From contig NC_065570.1 in NCBI RefSeq assembly GCF_937616625.2, positions 24,514,046-24,578,045 of the forward strand: DNA of 64,000 nt, written 5' to 3'. This document shows positions 1-10,520 of this stretch, one piece after another. The position numbers were made by a program, and so were the translations under genes. Origin of the DNA: Mercurialis annua (lineage: Eukaryota > Streptophyta > Magnoliopsida > Malpighiales > Euphorbiaceae). The notes under the pieces were generated by a model, which worked only from the letters and a program-made list of their open reading frames with translations, made no database searches and was not told the DNA's origin. The first letter of the stretch is position 1. The number at the start of each line of letters is the position of its first letter.

Positions 1-590
1 TAACGTTTGTAAACGATTGACATAAATCGCTAAAAAGGTGAAACGTTATGATTTGTTTCGTATCGTTTGTAAATGTTTGGCTTAAATTGCTAAAAAGGTG
101 AAACATTTGGATTTGTTTTGTAGCCTTTGTAAACGTTTGGCTTAATTTGCTAAAAAGGTGAAACACTTTGATTTATTTCATCGCGTTTGTATACGTTTGG
201 CTTAAATTACTAAAAAGGAGAAACTCTTGGATTTGTTTCGTATCATTTGTAAACGTTTGGCATAAATTGCTAAAAAGTTGAAACTTTTGGATTTGTTTTG
301 TAGAGTTTATAAACGTTTGGCTTAAATCGCTAAAATGGGGAAACGTTTGGATTTGTTTCGTACTGTTTTTAAACGTTTCGCTTAAATCGCTAAAAAGGTG
401 AAACGTTTGGATTTGTTTCGTACCGTTTGTAAACGTTTTGCTTAAATTGCTAAAAATGGGAAACGTTTGGATTTGTTTCGTAACCGTTTGGCTTATATTG
501 CTATAAAGGTGAAACGCTTGGATTTGTTTTGTAATGTTTATTAACGTTTGTCTTAAATTGCTAAAAAGGTGAAACGCTTGGATTTGTTTC

Positions 591-640
591 GTAACGTTTG
601 GCTTAAATTGCTAAAAAGGTGGAACACTCGGTTTTAGTTC
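591..640 (+). repeat. 50-bp monomer (example of 10-bp deletion)
   Basis: Block 1 is followed directly by block 3, so one of the adjacent AACGTTTG blocks is missing. The same class occurs at 15553-15602 and many other places. A single slip or exchange between blocks 1 and 2 explains it. Confidence 0.85.
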
Positions 641-700
641 GTAATTTTTATAAACGTTTGGCTTAATTCGCTAAAAATGTGAAACGTTTGGATTTGTTTC

Positions 701-729
701 GTAACGTTTTAAACGTTTGGTTTTGCTTC
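701..729 (+). repeat. 29-bp half-monomer (example in block A)
   Basis: The monomer runs from block 1 through the shared AAACGTTTGG straight into block 6, lacking the 30 bp between the second and third AACGTTTG copies plus one G. The result reads as if the two AAACGTTTGG copies 30 bp apart had recombined. It typically follows a monomer with aaaaatgtgaaacg. The same variant recurs at 7884-7912 and in all blocks. Confidence 0.85.
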
Positions 730-2341
730 GCAAAGTTTGTAAACAATTGGCTTAAATCACTAAAAAGGTGAAACGTTTGTATTTGTTTCGTAACGTTTGT
801 AAATGTTTGGCTTAAATCGCTAAAAAGGTTAAACGTCTGTATTTATTTCGTAACGTTTGTAAACGTTTGACATAAATCGCTAAAAAGGTGAAACGTTATG
901 ATTTGTTTCGTATCGTTTGTAAATGTTTGGCTTAAATTGCTAAAAAGGTAAAATGCTTGGATTTGTTTTGTAACGTTTGTAAACATTTGGCCTTAATTAC
1001 TAAAAAGGGGAAGAGCTTTGATTTGTTTCATAATGTTTTTAAACGTTTGGCTTAAATTGCTAAAAAGGTGAAACATTTGGATTTTTTTCATAACCTTTGT
1101 ATAATTTTGGCTTAAATCGCTAAAAAGGGAAAACACTTGGATTTGTTTCGTAACGTTTGTATATGTTTGGCTTAAATTGATAAAAAGGTGAAACACTTGG
1201 ATTTGTTTGGTAACGTTTATAAACGTTTGGCTTATATTGATGAAAAGGTGAAACACTTGGATTTGTTTCGTAATGTTTGTAAACGTTTGGCTTACATCAC
1301 TAGAAAGGTAAAACGTTCGGATTTGTTTCGTACCGTTTGTAAACATTTGGATTAAATCGCTAAAAAGGTTAAACGTTTGGATTTGTTAAGTACCATTTGT
1401 AAACCTTAGGCTTAAATTGCTAAAAAGCTGAAACGCTTGAATTTGTTTCATTACGTTTGTAAACGTTTGGCTTAAATTGCTATAAAGGTGAAACACTTGG
1501 TTTTCGTTTTGTAACGTTTGGCTTAAATTGATAAAAATGTGAAACGTTTGGATTTGTTTCGTAACGTTTGTAAATGTTTGGCTTCAATCGCTAAAAAGGG
1601 GAAACGTTTGGATTTGTTTCGTAACATTTGTAAACGTTTGGCATAAATCGCTAAAAAGGTGAAACATTTGGATTTGTATCGTAACGTTTTAAACGTTTGG
1701 CTTAAATCGCTAAAAATGGGAAACGTTTGGATTTGTTTCGTTACGTTTGTTAACGTTAGGCTTAAATTGCTAAAAGGTGAAACGCTTGGTTTTTGTTTCA
1801 TAACGTTTGTAAACGTTTGGCTTAAATTGATAAAAATGCGAAACATTTGGATTTGTTTCGTAACGTTTGTAAAAGTTTGGCTTCAATCGCTAAAAAGGTG
1901 AAACATTTGGATTTCTTTCGTAAAGTTTATAAACGTTTGGCTTAAATTGCTAAAAAGGTGAAACGCTTGGATTTGTTTCGTAACGTTTGGATTTGTTTCG
2001 TAACGTTTGTAAACGTTTGGAATAAATCTCTAAAAAGGTGAAACGTTTGGATTTGTTTCGTAACCTTTTAAACGTTTGGATTTATTTCGTAACGTTTTAA
2101 ACGTTTGGTTTAAATCGCTAAAAAGGGGAAACATTTGGATTTGTTTCGTAATGTTTATAAACGTTTGGCTTAAATTGTTAAAAAGGTGAAACGTTTGGTT
2201 TTGTTTCTTAACGTTTGTAAGTGTTCGGCATAAATCGCTAAAAAGGTGAAACCTTTGGATTTGTTTCGTAACGTTTGTAAACGTTTGGCTTATATTGCTA
2301 AAAAGGTGAAACACTTAAATTTGTTTTGTAACGTTTTGCTT

Positions 2342-3780
2342 AAATTCCTAAAAATGGGAAACGATTGAATTTGTTTCGCAACATTTGTAAACGTTTGGCA
2401 TAAATTGCTAAAAAGGTGAAACACTTGGATTTGTTTGGAAACGTATGTAAATGTTTGGCTTAAATTGCTAAAAAACTGAAACGCTTGGATTTGTTTCGTA
2501 ACGTTTGTAAACGTTTAGGTTTAATCGCTTAATAGGTGAACGTTTGGTTTTGTTTCGTAACGTTTGTAAACGTTTGGCTTATATTGCTATAAAGGTGAAA
2601 CGCTTGGATTTGTTTCACCCCGTTCGTATACGTTTGGCTTAAATTACTAAAAAGGAGAAACTCTTGGATTTGTTTCGTATCATTTGTAAACGTTTGACAT
2701 AAATTGCTAAAAAGTTGAAACTTTTGGATTTGTTTTGTAGAGTTTATAAACGTTTGGCTTAAATCCCTAAAATGGGGAAACGTTTGGATTTGTTTCGTAC
2801 TGTTTTTAAACGTTTCGCTTAAATCGCTAAAAAGGTGAAACCTTTGGATTTGTTTCGTAACGTTTGTAAACGTTTGGCTTATAATGCTAAAAAGGTGAAA
2901 CACTTAAAAAAAATTTGTAACGTCTGGCTTAAATTCCAAAAAATGGGAAACGATTGAATTTGTTTCGCAACATTTGTAAACGTTTGGCATAAATTGCTAA
3001 AAAGGTGAAACACTTGGATTTGTTTGGAAACGTATGTAAATGTTTGGCTTAAATTGCTAAAAAAGTGAAACGCTTGGATTTGTTTCGTAACGTTTGTAAA
3101 CGTTTAGGTTTAATCGCTTAATAGGTGAACGTTTGGTTTTGTTTCGTAACGTTTGTAAACGTTTGGCTTATATTGCTATAAAGGTGAAACGCTTGGATTT
3201 GTTTCGTAATGTTCATAAACGTTTGGCTTAAATTGCTAAAAAGGTGAAACGCTTGGATTTATTTCGTAACGTTTGTAAACGTTTGGCTTAAATTGCTAAA
3301 AAGGTGGAACGCTTGGTTTTGTTTCGTAATGTTTGTAAACGTTTGGCTTAAATCGCTAAAAATGTGAATCGCTTGGATTTGTTTCCTAACGTTTTAAACG
3401 TTTGGTTTTGCTTCGCAACGTTTGTAAACAATTGGCTTAAATCGCTAAAATGTTGAAACGTTTGGTTTTGTTTCTTAACATTTGTAAACGTTTGGCTTCA
3501 ATCGCTAAAAAAGTGAAACATTTGTATTTGTTTCGTAACGTTTGTAAATGTTTGGCTTAAATCGCTAAAAAGGTTAAACGTTTGTATTTGTTTCGTAACG
3601 TTTGTAAACGATTGACATAAATCGCTAAAAAGGTGAAACGTTATGATTTGTTTCGTATCGTTTGTAAATGTTTGGCTTAAATTGCTAAAAAGGTGAAACA
3701 TTTGGATTTGTTTTGTAGCCTTTGTAAACGTTTGACTTAATTTGCTAAAAAGGTGAAACACTTTGATTTATTTCATCGCG
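2342..3780 (+). repeat. HOR block A, two partial copies of the 1,158-bp unit
   Basis: The start marker AAATTCC occurs at 2342 and again at 2931, 589 bp apart. Both stretches match the complete 1,158-bp units at about 10.52-11.68 kb and 11.68-12.84 kb. The first copy lacks about 570 bp from its middle: the match jumps at about 2611 from the early part of the unit to its late part, with the cacttaaaaaa signature near 2903. The second copy continues into 3596, where the 3.6-kb copy begins. Confidence 0.75.
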
Positions 3781-5834
3781 TTTGTATACGTTTGGCTTAA
3801 ATTACTAAAAAGGAGAAACTCTTGGATTTGTTTCGTATCATTTGTAAACGTTTGGCATAAATTGCTAAAAAGTTGAAACTTTTGGATTTGTTTTGTAGAG
3901 TTTATAAACGTTTGGCTTAAATCGCTAAAATGGGGAAACGTTTGGATTTGTTTCGTACTGTGTTTAAACGTTTCGCTTAAATCGCTAAAAAGGTGAAACG
4001 TTTGGATTTGTTTCGTACCGTTTGTAAACGTTTTGCTTAAATTGCTAAAAATGGGAAACGTTTGGATTTGTTTCGTAACCGTTTGGCTTATATTGCTATA
4101 AAGGTGAAACGCTTGGATTTGTTTTGTAATGTTTATTAACGTTTGTCTTAAATTGCTAAAAAGGTGAAACGCTTGGATTTGTTTCGTAACGTTTGGCTTA
4201 AATTGCTAATAAGGTGGAACACTCGGTTTTAGTTCGTAATTTTTATAAACGTTTGGCTTAATTCGCTAAAAATGTGAAACGTTTGGATTTATTTCGTAAC
4301 GTTTTAAACGTTTGGTTTTGCTTCGCAACGTTTGTAAACAATTGGCTTAAATCACTAAAAAGGTGAAACGTTTGTATTTGTTTCGTAACGTTTGTAAATG
4401 TTTGGCTTAAATCGCTAAAAAGGTTAAACGTCTGTATTTGTTTCGTAACGTTTGTAAACGTTTGACATAAATCGCTAAAAAGGTGAAACGTTATGATTTG
4501 TTTCGTATCGTTTGTAAATGTTTGGCTTAAATTGCTAAAAAGGTAAAATGCTTGGATTTTTTTTGTAACGTTTGTAAACATTTGGCCTTAATTACTAAAA
4601 AGGGGAAGAGCTTTGATTTGTTTCATAATGTTTTTAAACGTTTGGCTTAAATTGCTAAAAAGGTGAAACATTTGGATTTTTTTCATAACCTTTGTATAAT
4701 TTTGGCTTAAATCGCTAAAAAAGGGAAAACACTTGGATTTGTTTCGTAACGTTTGTATACGTTTGGCTTAAATTGATAAAAAGGTGAAACACTTGGATTT
4801 GTTTGGTAACGTTTATAAACGTTTGGCTTATATTGATGAAAAGGTGAAACACTTGGATTTGTTTCGTAATGTTTGTAAACGTTTGGCTTACATCACTAGA
4901 AAGGTAAAACGTTCGGATTTGTTTCTTACCGTTTGTAAACATTTGGATTAAATCGCTAAAAAGGTTAAACGTTTGGATTTGTTAAGTACCATTTGTAAAC
5001 CTTTGGCTTAAATTGCTAAAAAGCTGAAACGCTTGAATTTGTTTCATTACGTTTGTAAACGTTTGGCTTAAATTGCTATAAAGGTGAAACACTTGGTTTT
5101 CATTTTGTAACGTTTGTAAACGTTTGGCTTAAATTGATAAAAATGTGAAACGTTTGGATTTGTTTCGTAACGTTTGTAAATGTTTGGCTTCAATCGCTAA
5201 AAAGGGGAAACGTTTGGATTTGTTTCGTAACATTTGTAAACGTTTGGCTTAAATCGCTAAAAAGGTGAAACGATTGGATTTGTTTTGTAACGTTTTAAAC
5301 GTTTGGCTTAAATCGCTAAAAAGGGGAAACGTTTGGATTTGTTTCGTTACGTTTGTAAACGTTAGGCTTAAATTGCTAAAAAGTGAAATGCTTGGTTTTT
5401 GTTTCGTAACGTTTGTAAACGTTTGGCTTAAATTGATAAAAATGCGAAACATTTGGATTTGTTTCGTAACATTTGTAAAAGTTTGGCTTCAATCGCCAAA
5501 AAGGTGAAACGATTGGATTTGTTTTGTAACGTTTTAAACGTTTGGCTTAAATCGCTAAAAATGGGAAACGTTTGGATTTGTTTCGTTACGTTTGTTAACG
5601 TTAGGCTTAAATTGCTAAAAGGTGAAACGCTTGGCTTTTGTTTCATAACGTTTGTAAACGTTTGGCTTAAATTGATAAAAATGCGAAACATTTGGATTTG
5701 TTTCGTAACGTTTGTAAAAGTTTGGCTTCAATCGCTAAAAAGGTGAAACATTTGGATTTCTTTCGTAAAGTTTATAAACGTTTGGCTTAAATTGCTAAAA
5801 AGGTGAAACGCTTGGATTTGTTTCGTAACGTTTG
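3596..5834 (+). repeat. HOR block A, copy 2 of the ~3.6-kb unit
   Basis: This is the partner of 1-1989 (offset 3595, rising to about 3606 and then about 3845 after internal length changes). Aligned lines differ at only a few positions per several hundred bases. At about 5835 the alignment to copy 1 stops and restarts at the position equivalent to 601, which marks a recombination junction. Confidence 0.85.
5272..5749 (+). repeat. local 239-bp tandem duplication
   Basis: The rare gattgg variant, followed by a monomer shortened to read cgttttaaacg, starts at 5272 and again at 5511, 239 bp (four monomers) apart. The following monomers keep the same order of variants in both copies. Copy 1 of the 3.6-kb unit (about 1665-1905) has only one version, so the duplication arose after the larger unit was copied. 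Confidence 0.8.
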
Positions 5835-7165
5835 GCTTAAATTGCTAAAAAGGTGGAACGCTCGGTTTTAGTTCGTAATTTTTGTAAACGTTTGGCTTAA
5901 TTCGCTAAAAATGTGAAACGTTTGGATTTGTTTCGTAACGTTTTAAACGTTTGGTTTTGCTTCACAACGTTTGTAAACAATTGGCTTAAATCGCTAAAAA
6001 GGTGAAACGTTTGTATTTGTTTCGTAACGTTTGTAAATGTTTGGCTTAAATCGCTAAAAAGGTTAAACGTTTGTATTTGTTTCGTAACGTTTGTAAACGT
6101 TTGACATAAATCGCTAAAAAGGTGAAACGTTATGATTTGTTTCGTATCGTTTGTAAATGTTTGGCTTAAATTGCTAAAAAGGTCAAACGCTTGGATTTGT
6201 TTTGTAACGTTTGTAAACATTTGGCCTTAATTACTAAAAAGGGGAAAAGCTTTGATTTGTTTCATAATGTTTTTAAATGTATGGCTTAAATTGCTAAAAA
6301 GATGAAACATTTGGATTTTTTTCATAACCTTTGTATAATTTTGGCTTAAATCGCTAAAAAGGGAAAACACTTGGATTTGTTTCGTAACATTTGTATACGT
6401 TTGGCTTAAATTGCTAAAAAGGTGAAACACTTGGATTTGTTTGGTAACGTTTGTAAACGTTTGGCTTATATCGCTGAAAAGGTGAAACACTTTGATTTGT
6501 TTTGTAATGTTTGTAAATGTTTGGCTTACATCACTAGAAAGGTAAAACGTTCGGATTTGTTTCGTACCATTTGTAAACATTTGGATTAAATCGCAAAAAA
6601 GGTTAAACGTTTGTATTTGTTAAGTACCGTTTGTAAACCTTTGGCTTAAATTGCTAAAAAGCTGAAACGCTTGGATTTGTTTCATTACGTTTGTAAACGT
6701 TTGGCTTAAATTGCTATAAAGGTAAAACACTTGGTTTTCGTTTTATACCGTTTGTAAACGTTTGGCTTAAATTGATAAAAATGTGAAAAGTTTGGATTTG
6801 TTTCGTAACGTTTGTAAATGTTTGGCTTCTATCGCTAAAAAGGGGAAACGTTTGGATTTGTTTCATAACATTTGTAAACGTTTGGCATAAATCGCTAAAA
6901 AGGTGAAACGATTGGATTTGTTTTGTAACGTTTTAAACGTTTGGCTTAAATCGCTAAAAATGGGAAACGTTTGGATTTGTTTCGTTACGTTTGTTAACGT
7001 TAGGCTTAAATTGCTAAAAGGTGAAACGCTTGGTTTTTGTTTCGTAACGTTTGTAAACGTTTGGCTTAAAGTGATAAAAATGCGAAACATTTGGATTTGT
7101 TTCGTAACATTTGTAAAAGTTTGGCTTCAATCGCTAAAAAGGTGAAACATTTGGTTTTCTTTCGT
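5835..7165 (+). repeat. HOR block A, partial copy 3
   Basis: This stretch matches 601 to about 1915 at an offset near 5234, including the ctcggttttag variant at the start, the half-monomer, the CGTTATG monomer and the gattgg/cgttttaaacg monomer at about 6910. Beyond about 7165 the similarity falls to the general level of the satellite. Confidence 0.8.
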
Positions 7166-10100
7166 AACGTTTGTAAACATTTGGCTTAAATCCCTAAAAA
7201 GGTGAAATGTTTGGATTTGTTTTGTAACATTTGTAAACGTTTGGGTTCAATCGCTAAAAAGGTGAAACGTTTGGTTTTGTTTCGCAATGTTTGTATACGT
7301 TTGGCTTAAATTGGTGAAAAGGTGAAACGTTTGGATTTGTTTCGTAGCGTTTGTAAACGTTTGAGTTCAATCACTAAAAAGGTGAAACATTTGGATTTGT
7401 TTCGTAGCCTTTGTAAACGTTTGGGTTCTATTGCTAAAAAGGTGAAACATTTGGGTTTGTTTCGTAGCGTTTGTAAAAGTTTGGCTTAAATCGTTAAAAA
7501 TGTGAAAAGTTTGGTTTTGTTCCGTTACGTTAGTAAATGTTTGGCTTTAATAGCTAAAAAGGTGAAACGCTTGGATTTTTTTCGTAACGTTTGTAAACGT
7601 TTAGCTTTAATCGCTTAATAGGTGAAACGTTTTGTTTTGTTTCGTTACGTTTGTAAACGTTTGGCTTATATTGCTATAAAGGTGAAACGCTTGGATTTGT
7701 TTCGTAATGTTTATAAACGTTTAGCTTAAATTGCTAAAAAGGTGAAACGCTTGGATTTGTTTCGTAACGTTTGTAAACGTTTGGCTTAAATTGCTAAAAA
7801 GGTGAAACACTCGGTTTTAGTTCGTAATTTTTGTAAACGTTTGGCTTAAATCGCTAAAAATGTGAAACGTTTGGATTTGTTTCGTAACGTTTTAAACGTT
7901 TGGTTTTGCTTCGCAACGTTTGTAAACAATTGGCTTAAATCGCTAAAAAGGTGAAACGTTTGGACTTATTTTGTAACGTTTGTAAACGTTTGGCATAAAT
8001 CACTAAAAAGGTGAAACATTTGTATTTGTTTCGTAACGTTTGTAAATATTTGGCTTAAATCGCTAAAAAGGTTAAACGTTTGTATTTGTTTCGTAACGTT
8101 TGTAAACCTTTGACATAAATCGCTAAAAAAGGTGAAACGTTATGATTTGTTTCGTATCGTTTGTAAACGTTTCGCTTAAATCGCTAAAAAGGTGAAATAT
8201 TTGGATTTGTTTTGTAGCCTTTGTAAACGTTTGGCATAATTTGCTAAAAAGGTGAAACGCTTTGATTTATTTCATCCCGTTTGTCTACGTTTGGCTTAAA
8301 TTGCTAAAAAGGAGAAACGCTTTGATTTGTTTCGTATCGTTTGTAAACGTTTGGCATAAAATGCTAAAAAGGTGAAACGTTTGGATTTGTTTTATAGCGT
8401 TTATAAACGTTTGGCTTAAATCGCTAAAAAGGGGAAACATTTGGATTTGTTTCGTACCGTTTTTAAACGTCTCGCTTAAATCGCTAAAAAGGTGAAAAGT
8501 TTGGATTTGTTTTGTACCGTTTCTAAACGTTTTGCTTAAATTACTAAAAAGGGGAAATATTTGGATTTGTTTCGTAACGTTTGTCAACGTTTGACTTTAA
8601 TTGCTAAAAAGGTGGAAACGCTTGGATTTGATTCGTAACGTTTGTAAACGTTTGGCTTAAATTGCTAAAAAGGCGAAATGCTTTGTTTTGTTTCGCAACG
8701 TTTGTAAACGTTTGGCTTAAATTGCTAAAAATGGGAAACGTTTGGATTTGTTTCGTAGCGTTTGTAAGCGTTTGGCTTCATTCGCTAAAAAGGGGAAACG
8801 TTTGGATTTGTTTTGTAACGTTTGTAAACGTTTGGCTTCAATCGCTAAAAAGGTGAAACGCTTGGATTTGTTTCGTAACGTTTTAAATGTTGTGCTTAAA
8901 TCGCTAAAATGAGGAAATGCTTGGATTTGTTTCGTAATGTTTTAAACGTTTTGCTTAAATTGCTAAATGGGGAAACGTTTGAATTTGTTTCGTAACGTTT
9001 GTAAACGTTCGGCTAAAATCGATAAGAGCGGAAACGTTTGGTTTTGTTTCGTAACGTTTGTATACGTTATGCTTAAATTGCTAAAAAGGTGAAACGTTTT
9101 GATTTGTTTCGTAACGTTTGTAAACGTTTAGCATAAATTGCTAAAACGGTGAAACACTTGGATTTGTTTCGTAACGTTTTTAAATGTTTGGCTTAATTTG
9201 CTAAAATGGTAAAACGCTTGGATTTGTTTTGTAACGTTTGTAAACGTTTGGCTAAAATTGCTAAAAAGGGGAAAACCTTTGATTTGTTTCGTAATATTTG
9301 TAAATGTTCGTCTTAAATTGCTAAAAAGGTGAAACATTTGCATTTTTTTCATAACCTTTGTAAAATTTTGGCTTATATCGCTAAAAAGGAAAAACGCATG
9401 GATTTGTTCGTAACGTTTGTAAACGTTTGGCTTATATTGCTAAAAAGGTGAAACGCTTGGATTTGTTTCGTAACGTCTGTAAACGTTTGGCTTACATTGC
9501 TGAAAAGATGAAACGCTTTGATTTGTTTCGTAACGTTTGTAAATGTTTGGCTTATATGACTAGAAAGGTAAAACGTTCGGATTTGTTTCGTATCGTTTCT
9601 AAACATTTGGCTTAAATCGCTAAAAAGGTTAAATGTTTGGATTTGTTTAGTGCCGTTTGTAAACCTTTGGCTTAAATTGCTAAAAAGGTGAAACGCTTGG
9701 ATTTGTTTCATTACGTTTGTAAATGTTTGGCTTAAATTGCTATAAAGGTGAAACTCTTAGTTTTTGTTTCGTAACGTTTGTAAACGTTTGGCTTAAATTG
9801 ATAAAAATGTGAAATGTTTGGATTTGTTTAGTAACGGTTGTAAACGTTTGGCTTCAATCGCTAAAAAGAAAAAACGTTTGGATTTGTTTCGTAACATTTG
9901 TAAACGTTTGGCATAAATCGATAAAAAGGGGAAACGTTTGGATTTGTTTTAAACGTTTTAAACGTTTGGCTTAAATCGCTAAAACTGGGAAACATTTGGA
10001 TTTGTTTCGTTATGTTTGTAAACGTTCGGCTTAAATTGATAAAAGGTGAAACGCTTGGTTTTTGTTTCGTAACGTTTGTAAACGTTTGGCTTAAATTGAT

Positions 10101-10508
10101 AAAAATGCGAAACGTTTGGATTTGTTTCGTAACGTTTATAAGAGTTTGGCTTCAATCGCTAAAAAGGTGAAACATTTGGATTTGTTTCGTAACGTTTGTA
10201 AACGTTTGGAATAAATATCTAAAAAGGTGAAACGTTTGGATTTTTTTCGTAACGTTTTAAACGTTTGGATTTGTTTCGTAACGTTTTAAACGTTTGGTTT
10301 AAATCGCTAAAAAGGGGAAACATTTGGATTTGTTTCGTAATGTTTATAAACGTTTGGCTTAAATTGTTAAAAAGGTGAAACATTTGGTTTTGTTTCTTAA
10401 CGTTTGTAAATGTTCGGCATAAATCGCTAAAAAGGTGAAACCTTTGGATTTGTTTCGTAACGTTTGTAAATGTTTGGCTTATATTGCTAAAAAGGTGAAA
10501 CACTTAAA
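7166..10508 (+). repeat. HOR block A, older diverged copies
   Basis: The order of variants in about 7660-8590 resembles 484-1000 and 12000-12800 but with more differences. About 9100-10508 resembles about 930-2330 at an offset near 8.2 kb; for example the segment at 10209-10503 pairs with 2020-2314 at an offset of 8189. Between them, 7166-7660 and 8590-9100 show only ordinary monomers. No other feature is visible. Confidence 0.65.
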
Positions 10509-10520
10509 TTTGTTTTGCAA

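Larger units (their letters stand above)
1..1989 (+). repeat. HOR block A, copy 1 of the ~3.6-kb unit
   Basis: Positions 1 to about 1500 match 3596 to about 5095 at a constant offset of 3595-3596, including rare variants such as the CGTTATG monomer (44 and 3639; 894 and 4489), the monomer shortened at about 484, and the AAGAGC variant near 1010. From about 1500 to 1989 the match continues with a 10-bp length difference and an extra 239-bp duplication in the later copy. The sequence from about 930 also matches about 9100 onward at an offset near 8.2 kb. Confidence 0.85.

Noticed and set aside
993..1346. Dozens of other minus-strand frames with a 20-residue periodicity (KQIQ, FHLFSDLSQTF and similar) as genes or peptide arrays
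   Set aside because: They follow directly from a monomer of 20 codons, break at every 29-bp or 50-bp monomer, and vary mostly at CpG sites rather than at synonymous positions.
5453..5746. Plus-strand frames with VWICFVTF-like repeats as membrane proteins
   Set aside because: The consensus has a stop in all three plus frames. These stretches are open only where ggtgaaa has changed to gggaaa or similar, and they are broken within a few monomers.
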